In this document: positions 22,932-31,361 of the stretch, in pieces | Layout of the letters: each line of letters starts with the position of its first letter | Position numbering within the stretch: position 1 is the first letter of the stretch | NCBI RefSeq assembly: GCF_900454025.1 | Contig: NZ_UGQM01000001.1 | Coordinates: forward strand, 2,666,001 to 2,730,000 | Direction: 5' to 3' | Length of the DNA: 64,000 nt | Source: Mycolicibacterium gilvum | GTDB lineage: Bacteria; Actinomycetota; Actinomycetes; Mycobacteriales; Mycobacteriaceae | Translations under genes and position numbers: made by a program | Notes under the pieces: model-generated | What the model saw: only the letters and a program-made list of their open reading frames with translations | Told to the model about the DNA's origin: nothing | The model's database searches: none

Positions 22932-24140
22932 ATGGGCATCAAGTCACTCGACGACCTTCTGGCCGAAGGTGTTTCGGGACGGGGCGTCCTCGTGCGCTCC
23001 GACCTGAACGTGCCCCTCGACGGGGGCTCGATCACCGACCCGGGACGCATCATCGCGTCGGTGCCGACGCTGAAGGCGTTGAGTGACGCCGGCGCCAAGG
23101 TCGTCGTCACCGCGCATCTCGGCAGGCCCAAGGGCGAGCCGGATCCGAAGTTCTCCCTCGCGCCGGTCGGCGCGGCGCTGGGGGAGAAGCTCGGCCGGCA
23201 CGTCCAGCTGGCCGGCGACGTCGTGGGCAGCGATGCCCTGGCGCGTGCCGAGGGGCTGACCGACGGCGACATCCTGCTGCTGGAGAACATCCGCTTCGAC
23301 GGGCGCGAGACCAGCAAGGACGACGCCGAACGGCTCAAGCTGGCGAAGGCGCTCGTCGAACTCGTCGGTGATGATGGCGCGTTCGTCTCGGATGGCTTCG
23401 GTGTGGTGCACCGCAAGCAGGCGTCGGTGTACGACGTCGCGACGCTGCTGCCGCACTACGCGGGCACGCTGGTCGACACCGAGGTCAAGGTGCTCGCGCA
23501 GCTGACCGAGTCGACGGAGCGCCCCTATGCGGTGGTGCTCGGCGGTTCAAAGGTGTCGGACAAGCTCGCCGTGATCGAGAACCTTGCGACCAAGGCCGAC
23601 AGCCTGATCATCGGCGGCGGCATGTGCTTCACCTTCCTTGCCGCACAGGGGCTTTCGGTGGGCAGCTCGCTTCTCGAAGAGAGCATGATCGACACCTGCC
23701 GCACACTGCTCGACGACTACGGCGACGTGCTGCACCTGCCCGTCGACATCGTGGTCGCCGAGAAGTTCTCCGCCGACTCGGAGCCTCAGACGGTGGCCGC
23801 CGACAAGATCCCCGACGACAAGATGGGCCTCGACATCGGTCCGGAGTCGGTGCGGCGGTTCTCGGCGCTGCTGTCGAACGCGAAGACGATCTTCTGGAAC
23901 GGCCCCATGGGCGTGTTCGAGTTCCCGGCGTTCGCCGCGGGGACGAAAGGAGTGGCCGAGGCCATCATCGGCGCCACCGGCAAGGGTGCGTTCAGCGTCG
24001 TCGGGGGCGGCGACTCGGCGGCCGCGGTCCGTCAGCTGGGCCTGCCCGAGGACGGTTTCTCGCACATTTCCACCGGTGGCGGTGCGTCGCTGGAATACCT
24101 TGAGGGCAAAGAGCTGCCCGGCATCGAAGTTCTGAATTAG
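22932..24140 (+). CDS. pgk: Phosphoglycerate kinase
   Basis: Transfers phosphate from 1,3-bisphosphoglycerate to ADP. It is 402 residues. The N-terminal substrate domain shows [11 protein letters not shown] and TAHLGRPKG; the hinge and nucleotide domain show [11 protein letters not shown] and [13 protein letters not shown], and the end has the GGGDSAAAV nucleotide loop. The ATG at 22932 follows a GGGAG/CGAGG purine stretch 31 nt after gap. It is the middle gene of the glycolytic operon. Confidence 0.98.
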   Translation: MGIKSLDDLLAEGVSGRGVLVRSDLNVPLDGGSITDPGRIIASVPTLKALSDAGAKVVVTAHLGRPKGEPDPKFSLAPVGAALGEKLGRHVQLAGDVVGSDALARAEGLTDGDILLLENIRFDGRETSKDDAERLKLAKALVELVGDDGAFVSDGFGVVHRKQASVYDVATLLPHYAGTLVDTEVKVLAQLTESTERPYAVVLGGSKVSDKLAVIENLATKADSLIIGGGMCFTFLAAQGLSVGSSLLEESMIDTCRTLLDDYGDVLHLPVDIVVAEKFSADSEPQTVAADKIPDDKMGLDIGPESVRRFSALLSNAKTIFWNGPMGVFEFPAFAAGTKGVAEAIIGATGKGAFSVVGGGDSAAAVRQLGLPEDGFSHISTGGGASLEYLEGKELPGIEVLN

Positions 24141-24149
24141 GAGAGTCCG

Positions 24150-24935
24150 TTGACCCGTAAGCCGCTGATCGCCGGCAACTGGAAGATGAACCTGAACCAC
24201 TTCGAGGCGATCGCGCTGGTTCAGAAAATCGCATTCTCGTTGCCGGACAAGTACTTCGACCGGGTGGACGTCACGGTGATCCCGCCGTTCACCGATCTGC
24301 GCAGCGTGCAGACGCTCGTCGACGGCGACAAGCTGCGACTCACCTACGGCGCCCAGGACGTGTCCCAGCACGATTCGGGCGCCTACACCGGCGAGATCAG
24401 CGGCGCGTTCCTGGCGAAGCTGGGCTGCACGTTCGCCGTCGTCGGGCACTCCGAACGCCGCACCTACCACGGTGAGACCGACGAGCTGGTCGCCGCGAAG
24501 GCCACTGCGGCGCTCAAGCACGGTCTGACCCCGATCGTGTGCATCGGCGAACAACTCGAGGTGCGCGAGGCCGGCAACCACGTCGAGTTCAACGTGAACT
24601 CGCTGCGCGGCTCGCTGGCCGGGCTCTCCGCCGAGCAGATCGCCCAGACGGTCATCGCCTACGAGCCGGTGTGGGCGATCGGCACCGGCCGGGTGGCCAG
24701 TGCCGCCGACGCGCAGGAAGTGTGCAAGGCCATCCGCGACGAATTGGGCAACCTCGCGTCGGCCGACGTCGCCGCAGGTGTCCGGGTTCTCTACGGCGGA
24801 TCGGTCAACGCCAAGAACGTCGGCGAGATCGTCGGCCAGGGCGACGTCGACGGCGCACTGGTCGGCGGGGCGTCGCTGGACGGTGAGCAGTTCGCCACGT
24901 TGTCGGCGATCGCCGCGGGCGGCCCGCTGCCCTGA
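24150..24935 (+). CDS. tpiA: Triosephosphate isomerase
   Basis: Interconverts dihydroxyacetone phosphate and glyceraldehyde-3-phosphate, 261 residues. The N-terminal Lys loop AGNWKMNLN, the electrophile His100 in GHSERR, and the catalytic base Glu172 in [11 protein letters not shown] are all present, with LYGGSVN binding phosphate near the end. It begins with TTG at 24150, preceded by TAGGAGAG that also contains the pgk stop; this rare start is fixed by the position of the ribosome-binding site and by the family N-terminus. Confidence 0.97.
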
Positions 24936-24953
24936 CCTGCCTCGGACAGGCTG

Positions 24954-24959
24954 TAAGGT
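24954..24959 (+). promoter_or_regulatory. Putative promoter of secG (leaderless)
   Basis: TAAGGT ends 7 nt before the secG ATG. CTGACC (24932-24937) sits 16 nt upstream as a plausible -35. secG can thus be transcribed independently of tpiA. Confidence 0.5.
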
Positions 24960-24966
24960 TGGGGCC

Positions 24967-25203
24967 ATGCAATTGGCCCTGCAGATCACCCTGGTCGTGA
25001 CCAGTGTCCTGGTCGTCCTCCTGGTCCTGCTGCACCGTGCCAAGGGTGGCGGTCTGTCCAGCCTGTTCGGCGGCGGTGTGCAGTCCAGCCTGTCCGGTTC
25101 CACGGTGGTCGAGAAGAACCTCGACCGGGTGACCCTGTTCGTCACCGGCATCTGGATCGTGTCGATCATCGGTATGGCGCTGTCCATCAAGTACGGCGTC
25201 TGA
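24967..25203 (+). CDS. secG: Preprotein translocase subunit SecG
   Basis: 78-residue inner-membrane protein that assists SecYE during protein export. Two hydrophobic helices are visible (about residues 3-23 and 55-74), separated by the Gly/Ser-rich loop GGGLSSLFGGGVQSSLSGST characteristic of SecG. The start at ATG 24967 fits the leaderless promoter. It lies between tpiA and ppc as in other mycobacteria (Rv1440 next to tpi). Confidence 0.95.
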   Translation: MQLALQITLVVTSVLVVLLVLLHRAKGGGLSSLFGGGVQSSLSGSTVVEKNLDRVTLFVTGIWIVSIIGMALSIKYGV

Positions 25204-25236
25204 CGCTCTCGGTCTGCGTGCCGGGTGGCCAGCCCG

Positions 25237-25242
25237 GATAAT
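25237..25242 (+). promoter_or_regulatory. Putative -10 element of ppc (leaderless)
   Basis: GATAAT ends 6 nt before the ppc ATG at 25249. It is one of the closest matches to the TATAAT consensus in the window, which suggests a strong promoter in the 45-nt gap after secG. Confidence 0.55.
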
Positions 25243-25248
25243 CGTTGA

Positions 25249-28062
25249 ATGCCTTCCTCCCCGGCAACTCCCGACCAGTCCCTCGAACCCATCGGAGCGG
25301 TGCAGCGCACCCAGGTCGGTCGGGAGGCGACGGAGCCGATGCGCGAGGACATCCGCCTGCTCGGGACCATCCTGGGCGACACCGTGCGGGAACAGAACGG
25401 TGACGAGGTCTTCGATCTCGTGGAGCGGGCCCGTGTCGAGGCCTTCCGGGTGCGTCGCTCCGAGATCGACCGCGCCGACATGGCGAAGCTGTTCGACGAC
25501 GTGGACGTGCACCGCGCGATCCCGGTGATCCGCGCATTCACCCATTTCGCCCTGCTGGCCAACGTCGCCGAGGACATCCACCGGGAACGGCGCCGCCGCA
25601 TCCACGAGGCCGCCGGAGAACCGCCGCAGGACAGCGGGCTCGACGCCACCTACCTCAAACTCGACGACGCCGGTCTGGATGCGGGCGCCGTCGCTGACGC
25701 GCTGGCTGGAGCCCTGGTGTCCCCGGTGATCACCGCGCACCCCACCGAGACGCGGCGGCGCACCGTGTTCGACACCCAGCACCGCATCACCGAGTTGATG
25801 CGCCTGCGGCTGCACGGGCACGACACCACCCCCGACGGCCGCGACGTCGAGCAGGAACTGCGACGCCACATCCTGACGCTGTGGCAGACGGCGTTGATCC
25901 GGTTGTCCCGGCTGAAGATCCAGGACGAGATCGAGACCGGTCTGCGCTACTACGAAGCCGCCCTCTTCGAGGTGATCCCTCAGGTCAACGCCGAGGTGCG
26001 GGCCGCGCTGCAGCAGCGGTTCCCCGAGGCGGGGCTGCTGGAGCAACCGATCGTGCGGCCCGGCTCCTGGATCGGCGGTGACCGCGACGGCAACCCGAAC
26101 GTGACCGCCGAGGTGGTCCGGCTCGCGACCGGCAGCGCCGCCTATACCGCGCTGGCGCATTACTTCGCCGAACTCACCGGCCTCGAACAGGAACTGTCGA
26201 TGTCGGCGCGGCTGGTGCACATCACCGACGAGCTGGCCGCCCTCGCCGACTCGTGCCATGAGCCGGCCCGCGCGGACGAGCCGTACCGCCGCGCGCTGCG
26301 CGTCGTCCACGCGCGTCTCACCGCCACCGCACAGCGGATCCTGGACCGGCAACCCGAGCACGAGCTCGATCTGGGCATGGAACCGTACGCCGCGCCCGGC
26401 GAACTGCTCGACGACCTCGACGTGATCGATGCGTCGCTGCGGGCCAACGGCAGCGCCGTGCTGGCCGACGATCGGCTGGGCCGGCTGCGGGAAGCGGTAC
26501 GGGTCTTCGGGTTTCACCTGTCCGGACTCGACATGCGGCAGAACTCCGACGTCCACGAGGAGGTCGTCGCCGAACTGCTGGCGTGGGCCGGTGTGCACTC
26601 CGACTACACCTCGCTCAGTGAGGACGACCGCGTCGAGGTACTGGCCGCCGAGCTGGCCACCCGCCGCCCCCTGACCAGCCCCGACGCCGATCTCTCCGAG
26701 CTCGCGCGCAAGGAACTCGACATCGTCACGGCGGCCGCCCGCGCGGTGCACGTCTTCGGTCCGCAGGCCGTGCCGAACTACATCATCTCGATGTGCCAGT
26801 CCGTGTCGGACATGCTCGAAGCGGCGATCCTGCTCAAGGAGGCAGGGCTGCTCGACGCGTCCTCGGAGCATCCGTACGCACCCGTCGGGATCGTGCCGCT
26901 GTTCGAGACCATTGACGACCTTCAGCGGGGATCGTCGATTCTCGAAGCAGCCCTTGACCTTCCGCTGTATCGCGGTCTGGTCTCCGCCCGCGGCGACAGC
27001 CAGGAGGTGATGCTCGGGTATTCGGACTCCAACAAGGACGGTGGCTACCTGGCCGCCAACTGGGCGCTCTACCGCGCCGAGCTGGAACTGGTGGAGTCCT
27101 CGCGCAAGACCGGAATCCGGTTGCGGCTCTTCCACGGTCGCGGTGGCACCGTCGGTCGCGGCGGCGGCCCGAGCTACGACGCGATCCTGGCCCAGCCGCC
27201 CGGCGCGGTGCGGGGTTCGCTGCGGATCACCGAGCAGGGTGAGGTGATCGCCGCGAAGTACGCCGAACCGCGGATCGCCCACCGCAACCTGGAGACGCTG
27301 CTGGCCGCCACGCTGGAGGCCACACTGCTGGACATGGAGGGGCTGGGCGAGCTCGCCGGCAGCGCCTACGAGGTGCTCGACGACCTCGCTGCCCGGGCAC
27401 AACGTGCGTACGCCGAACTCGTCCATGACACACCGGGATTCGTCGACTACTTCAAAGCGTCGACACCGGTCAGCGAGATCGGTGCGCTGAACATCGGCAG
27501 CAGGCCCACGTCGCGTAAACCGACGACGTCGATCTCGGATCTGCGGGCCATCCCGTGGGTGCTGGCCTGGAGCCAGTCACGGGTGATGCTGCCCGGCTGG
27601 TACGGCACGGGCACCGCATTCGAGGACTATGTGGGCGACGGTGACGACGCCGAGGCGCGGCTGCAGGTGCTGCAGGACCTGTACCGGCGGTGGCCCTTCT
27701 TCGCGACCGTGCTGTCCAACATGGCCCAGGTGCTGGCGAAGTCCGATCTCGGTCTCGCCGCGCACTATTCCGAACTCGTCGAGGACGAGGAGCTGCGTCG
27801 CCGGGTGTTCGACAAGATCGTCGACGAACATGCCCGCACCATCCGGATGCACAGGCTCATCACCGGCCACGAGGATCTGCTGGCCGACAACCCGTCGCTG
27901 GCCCGGTCGGTATTCAACCGCTTCCCGTACCTGGAGCCGCTGAACCATCTGCAGGTCGAACTGCTGCGCCGCTACCGGTCCGGGGATGAGGACGAACTGG
28001 TTCAACGGGGCATCCTGCTGACGATGAGTGGGCTGGCCACCGCGCTGCGCAACAGCGGTTAG
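25249..28062 (+). CDS. ppc: Phosphoenolpyruvate carboxylase
   Basis: Anaplerotic enzyme that fixes bicarbonate onto phosphoenolpyruvate to give oxaloacetate. It is 937 residues, full length. Catalytic motif 1, [15 protein letters not shown], contains His164. Motif 2, [15 protein letters not shown], contains His629 and the flexible glycine loop. The C-terminal regulatory region ends LRNSG, close to the family C-terminus. Absence of ppc is a feature of M. tuberculosis, while fast-growing mycobacteria carry it, often here beside the glycolytic operon. The start is fixed by GATAAT 6 nt upstream. The lactate operon follows, so lactate-derived carbon and C4 replenishment are encoded side by side. 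Confidence 0.97.
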   Translation: MPSSPATPDQSLEPIGAVQRTQVGREATEPMREDIRLLGTILGDTVREQNGDEVFDLVERARVEAFRVRRSEIDRADMAKLFDDVDVHRAIPVIRAFTHFALLANVAEDIHRERRRRIHEAAGEPPQDSGLDATYLKLDDAGLDAGAVADALAGALVSPVITAHPTETRRRTVFDTQHRITELMRLRLHGHDTTPDGRDVEQELRRHILTLWQTALIRLSRLKIQDEIETGLRYYEAALFEVIPQVNAEVRAALQQRFPEAGLLEQPIVRPGSWIGGDRDGNPNVTAEVVRLATGSAAYTALAHYFAELTGLEQELSMSARLVHITDELAALADSCHEPARADEPYRRALRVVHARLTATAQRILDRQPEHELDLGMEPYAAPGELLDDLDVIDASLRANGSAVLADDRLGRLREAVRVFGFHLSGLDMRQNSDVHEEVVAELLAWAGVHSDYTSLSEDDRVEVLAAELATRRPLTSPDADLSELARKELDIVTAAARAVHVFGPQAVPNYIISMCQSVSDMLEAAILLKEAGLLDASSEHPYAPVGIVPLFETIDDLQRGSSILEAALDLPLYRGLVSARGDSQEVMLGYSDSNKDGGYLAANWALYRAELELVESSRKTGIRLRLFHGRGGTVGRGGGPSYDAILAQPPGAVRGSLRITEQGEVIAAKYAEPRIAHRNLETLLAATLEATLLDMEGLGELAGSAYEVLDDLAARAQRAYAELVHDTPGFVDYFKASTPVSEIGALNIGSRPTSRKPTTSISDLRAIPWVLAWSQSRVMLPGWYGTGTAFEDYVGDGDDAEARLQVLQDLYRRWPFFATVLSNMAQVLAKSDLGLAAHYSELVEDEELRRRVFDKIVDEHARTIRMHRLITGHEDLLADNPSLARSVFNRFPYLEPLNHLQVELLRRYRSGDEDELVQRGILLTMSGLATALRNSG

Positions 28063-28089
28063 ATCGTTGCTGCCGCAACAGCGGCTAGA
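28048..28089. repeat. 16-bp direct repeat at the ppc 3' end with small hairpin
   Basis: CGCAACAGCGGTTAGA (28048-28063, containing the ppc stop) recurs with one mismatch at 28074-28089, where it contains the stop of the convergent gene. Between them GTTGC-TGCC-GCAAC (28066-28079) can fold into a 5-bp stem. There is no T-tract, so this is at best a weak terminator. Confidence 0.6.
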
Positions 28090-28456
28090 GCCCCGCGCTT
28101 CGGCGCACCCTGCCCAACGCGCCCCGGATCACCTGCTCGGTCGCGGCCAGCGGCATGATCACCGACTCACCCATCCCGACGATGCGCTCGACCCGGGTGA
28201 CGATGCCCTCCATCCGGTCGACGACGGCGATGAGGCGGGGAGCGAGCTCATTGATGTGGGTGATGGCACCGTTGAAGCGCTCCAGTGTGACGTCCAACTT
28301 CTCCATCGAATGGTTCAGATCCTCGAGCGTCTCGCTCAGACCTTCCAGGATCGTGTCGACCTGCTCGACGGTGACGTCCGCGTTCAACGCCGCCTGGGCG
28401 AGCTTGCGGATCCGTTCGGGACCGGTCCGGACGGGTCTGCCCCCTTTATCTGCCAT
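28085..28456 (-). CDS. Conserved hypothetical, helical/coiled-coil protein
   Basis: 123 residues, no membrane segment or signal peptide. The middle (about residues 25-95) is a heptad-like amphipathic helix with VEQVDTILEGLSETLEDLN and VTLERFNGAITHINELAP, suggesting a coiled coil or an apolipoprotein-like helix that could associate with membrane or form oligomers. The N-terminus is basic. The function is not recognised; small proteins of this kind sit beside the glycolysis/pentose phosphate block in mycobacteria. The ATG at 28456 lies 6 nt after CATACT (leaderless). Confidence 0.75.
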   Translation of the reverse strand: MADKGGRPVRTGPERIRKLAQAALNADVTVEQVDTILEGLSETLEDLNHSMEKLDVTLERFNGAITHINELAPRLIAVVDRMEGIVTRVERIVGMGESVIMPLAATEQVIRGALGRVRRSAGL

Positions 28457-28462
28457 TCGGCC

Positions 28463-28468
28463 AGTATG
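28463..28468 (-). promoter_or_regulatory. Putative -10 element for the coiled-coil protein gene
   Basis: CATACT on the minus strand ends 6 nt before the ATG at 28456. The promoter shares the 47-nt divergent gap with that of lutA (TACGGT at 28483-28488 on the plus strand). Confidence 0.45.
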
Positions 28469-28503
28469 GCCCACCCATCGGATACGGTGGGGAGGATGCG
28501 CGC

Positions 28504-29244
28504 ATGAACATGCGGGTCGCGCTGTTCGCCACCTGCTACAACGACCTTATGTGGCCGGAGACTCCGAAAGCCGTTGTGCGGCTTTTGCGTCGACTCGGGT
28601 GTGAGGTCGAGTTCCCTGCCGAGCAGACCTGCTGCGGCCAGATGTTCACCAACACCGGGTACGCCGAGGAAGCCATTCCCGCGGTGCGCAACTTCGTCGC
28701 GACGTTCGCCGGCTACGACGCCGTGGTCGCCCCGTCGGCTTCCTGCGTCGGGTCGGTCCGCCACCAGCACCACGACATCGCCGCCCGGGCCGGCTGCCGG
28801 GCGATGCAGAACGAGGTCGACACCCTCGCGCCGAACGTCTACGAGCTCTCCGAGTTCCTCGTCGACGTTCTCGGCGTCACCGATGTCGGCGCCTACTTTC
28901 CGCACCGGGTCACCTACCACCCGACCTGTCACTCGCTGCGGATGCTGCGGGTCGGTGACCGACCGCTCGCGTTGCTGCGAGCCGTGCGCGGCATCGATCT
29001 GGTGGAGTTGCCTGGCGCCGATCAATGTTGTGGCTTCGGCGGGACATTCGCGGTGAAGAACGCGGACACCTCAGTTGCGATGGGGGCCGACAAAGCCCGA
29101 GCAGTACGCGAGACCGAAGCCGAAGTGCTTGTCGCCGGCGATAACTCGTGCCTCGCGCACATCGGCGGGCTGTTGTCGCGGCAGCGCAGCGGTGTGCGCG
29201 TGATGCATCTGGCGGAGATCCTGGCCGCGGACGGTGCGTCGTGA
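28504..29244 (+). CDS. lutA: L-lactate utilisation protein LutA (Fe-S oxidoreductase subunit)
   Basis: 246 residues with two cysteine-rich CCG domains: FATCYNDLMWP with EQTCCGQM in the first half, and YHPTCHSLR with DQCCGFGG in the second. These bind an unusual iron-sulfur centre in heterodisulfide-reductase-like and GlcF-like subunits. With LutB and LutC it oxidises L-lactate to pyruvate. ATG 28504 has GGGGAGG 8 nt upstream; ATG 28510 is also possible. It overlaps lutB by 4 nt (GTGA). Confidence 0.92.
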   Translation: MNMRVALFATCYNDLMWPETPKAVVRLLRRLGCEVEFPAEQTCCGQMFTNTGYAEEAIPAVRNFVATFAGYDAVVAPSASCVGSVRHQHHDIAARAGCRAMQNEVDTLAPNVYELSEFLVDVLGVTDVGAYFPHRVTYHPTCHSLRMLRVGDRPLALLRAVRGIDLVELPGADQCCGFGGTFAVKNADTSVAMGADKARAVRETEAEVLVAGDNSCLAHIGGLLSRQRSGVRVMHLAEILAADGAS

Positions 29245-30731
29245 GCGGCCATCCACACGTCGGGGTGACGCGGCAGTTCCTCGGGATGCCCACGTTTCAG
29301 ACCGCGGCGCGCGAGGCGCTGCAGGATGCGGTGTTGCGGCGAAATCTCGCGCACGCCACCGGAACCATCCGCGCGAAGCGGGCCCGGGCCGTCGCCGAAC
29401 TCGACAACTGGGAACAACTTCGGCTGGCGGCCGAGGCGATCAAAGACGCTGCGCTGCACCGACTCGACGAGCATCTCGTCGAGTTCGAGGCGAAGGCGAC
29501 CGCGGCCGGTGCCACGGTGCACTGGGCGCGCGACGCCGAAGAAGCCAACCTGATCGTCGTCGACCTGGTGCGGGCCGCCGGCGCCACCGAGGTGGTCAAG
29601 GTCAAGTCGATGGCGACCCAGGAGATCGAACTCAACGAGGCGCTGGCCGAGGCGGGTATCGACGCGTGGGAGACCGACCTCGCCGAGCTCATCGTGCAAC
29701 TGGGCGACGACTGGCCCAGCCACATCCTGGTGCCTGCCATCCACCGCAACCGCTCCGAGGTGCGCGAGATCTTCCTGCGGGAGATGGGCAAGGTCGGACG
29801 GCCGGCCCCCGAAGACCTGACCGACGAGCCGCGGCGGCTGGCCGAGGCCGCGAGGCTGCACCTGCGGGAGAAATTCCTGCGGGCGACGGTTGCCGTGTCG
29901 GGCGCGAACTTCGCGATCGCCGACACCGGCAGCCTGGTGGTGGTCGAGTCCGAGGGCAACGGTCGGATGTGCCTGACACTGCCCGAGACGCTGATCTCGG
30001 TGGTCGGTATCGAGAAGGTGCTGCCGTCGTGGCGGGATCTCGAGGTGCTGCTGCAGGTGTTGCCGCGCAGCAGCACGGGGGAGCGGGAGAACCCGTACAC
30101 GTCGATCTGGACCGGCCCCGCTGACGGTGACGGTCCGCAGAACGTACACATCGTGCTGCTGGACAACGGACGGACCGAGGTCCTGGCCGACCCGAAAGGC
30201 CGAGATGCGTTGCGTTGCATCCGTTGTTCGGCGTGCCTGAACGTGTGCCCTGTCTACGAGCGTGCCGGCGGGCACTCGTACGGCTCGGTGTATCCCGGGC
30301 CGATCGGGGCGGTGCTGACTCCTCAGTTGCGGGGCACCGCCAGCGAGATCGACCGTTCGCTGCCGTACGCGTCGAGCCTCTGCGGAGCGTGCTTCGACGT
30401 CTGCCCGGTGCGCATCGACATCCCGTCGATGCTGGTTCATCTGCGTACCCGGGTGGTGGACGAGAACCGTGGTGGCATCCCGTCGGCAGAGCAGATCGCG
30501 ATGAAGGCCGGCGGATGGGTGATGGCCGACCACCGGCGGCTGTCGGGGGTCGAAAAGATGGCGGGTGCCGGCGGAAAGGTGTTGCGCAGCAGAGCGTTGG
30601 GCGGCAAAGAGAACTTGACCTCCCTGCCGTGGCCGGCGCGAGGGTGGTCTGAGGCCCGCGATGCGCCGGTCCCTCCCGTGGAGTCGTTCCGTAGCTGGTG
30701 GGAGCGGACCGAGGGCGGTACCCGTGAGTGA
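29241..30731 (+). CDS. lutB: L-lactate utilisation protein LutB (ferredoxin-type)
   Basis: 496 residues. An N-terminal LUD domain (about residues 60-300) precedes two [4Fe-4S] ferredoxin motifs, CIRCSACLNVCPVYE and LCGACFDVCPVRID, the electron-transfer relay of the LutABC lactate oxidase. The C-terminus (VESFRSWWERTEGG) is typical of LutB. GTG 29241 overlaps the lutA stop; the same frame is open further upstream but only inside lutA. It overlaps lutC by 8 nt. It is predicted to be cytoplasmic and to deliver electrons to a soluble or quinone acceptor. Confidence 0.93.
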   Translation: MSGHPHVGVTRQFLGMPTFQTAAREALQDAVLRRNLAHATGTIRAKRARAVAELDNWEQLRLAAEAIKDAALHRLDEHLVEFEAKATAAGATVHWARDAEEANLIVVDLVRAAGATEVVKVKSMATQEIELNEALAEAGIDAWETDLAELIVQLGDDWPSHILVPAIHRNRSEVREIFLREMGKVGRPAPEDLTDEPRRLAEAARLHLREKFLRATVAVSGANFAIADTGSLVVVESEGNGRMCLTLPETLISVVGIEKVLPSWRDLEVLLQVLPRSSTGERENPYTSIWTGPADGDGPQNVHIVLLDNGRTEVLADPKGRDALRCIRCSACLNVCPVYERAGGHSYGSVYPGPIGAVLTPQLRGTASEIDRSLPYASSLCGACFDVCPVRIDIPSMLVHLRTRVVDENRGGIPSAEQIAMKAGGWVMADHRRLSGVEKMAGAGGKVLRSRALGGKENLTSLPWPARGWSEARDAPVPPVESFRSWWERTEGGTRE

Positions 30732-31338
30732 GGCGCGTGAACAGATCCTCGGACGGATCCGGGCAGCCCTGAGCGATCGTCCGGACGCGCCGGGTGTGCC
30801 GTGGACGTACGGCAGCGCCGTCGGGACCGGTGCCGTCGATGTGGTGGACCGCTTCATCGAGCGGGTCGCGGACTACCGCGCACAGGTGTCGCGGGTGGAC
30901 GACGCCGGACCGGCGATCGCGCTGGCGCTCAACGGGTTCGGTCGGGTGGTTGCCGACGAGGATGTGATCCGTGAGTGGCCGGAGGTCGGGTCGTGGGTCT
31001 CTGACTCCGGACTCTCTGCAGCCGAGCTGGATGCCGTCGATGCGGTGGTGACGACGGCGACGGTCGGCATCGCCAACACCGGCACGATCGTGCTGTCCCA
31101 CGGGCCGGGGCAGGGCAGACGGGCGCTGAGCCTGGTGCCCGATGTGCATGTATGTGTCGTACGCGTGGATCAGATCGTCGACGACGTGCCCCACGCGGTG
31201 GCCCGGCTGATCGAATCCGGTCTGCACACCCGACCCCTGACATGGATCAGCGGTCCGAGCGCGACGAGTGACATCGAGCTCGATCGCGTCGAGGGTGTCC
31301 ACGGCCCGCGCACGCTGCGGGTGATCGTCGTCGGATGA
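30724..31338 (+). CDS. lutC: L-lactate utilisation protein LutC (LUD domain)
   Basis: 204-residue LUD-domain protein, third component of the LutABC complex. The N-terminus EAREQILGRIRAALSDR is characteristic. The core shows VVTTATVGIANTGTIVLSHGPGQGRR with a conserved Thr/Gly-rich loop, and LTWISGPSATSDIELDRVEGVHGPRTLRV is the family C-terminal signature. GTG 30724 overlaps the lutB stop by 8 nt. No lactate permease or GntR-type LutR regulator is next to the operon, so its control is not evident. Confidence 0.92.
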   Translation: MSEAREQILGRIRAALSDRPDAPGVPWTYGSAVGTGAVDVVDRFIERVADYRAQVSRVDDAGPAIALALNGFGRVVADEDVIREWPEVGSWVSDSGLSAAELDAVDAVVTTATVGIANTGTIVLSHGPGQGRRALSLVPDVHVCVVRVDQIVDDVPHAVARLIESGLHTRPLTWISGPSATSDIELDRVEGVHGPRTLRVIVVG

Positions 31339-31361
31339 GTGGTACCGGCCCGCCGGGGTCA

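Noticed and set aside
24805..27426. Very long open frame on the minus strand opposite tpiA-secG-ppc
   Set aside because: It is an antisense shadow caused by GC-rich third positions; it crosses several real genes and shows no domain motifs.
28066..28079. Intrinsic terminator after ppc
   Set aside because: The stem is only 5 bp and there is no T-tract.
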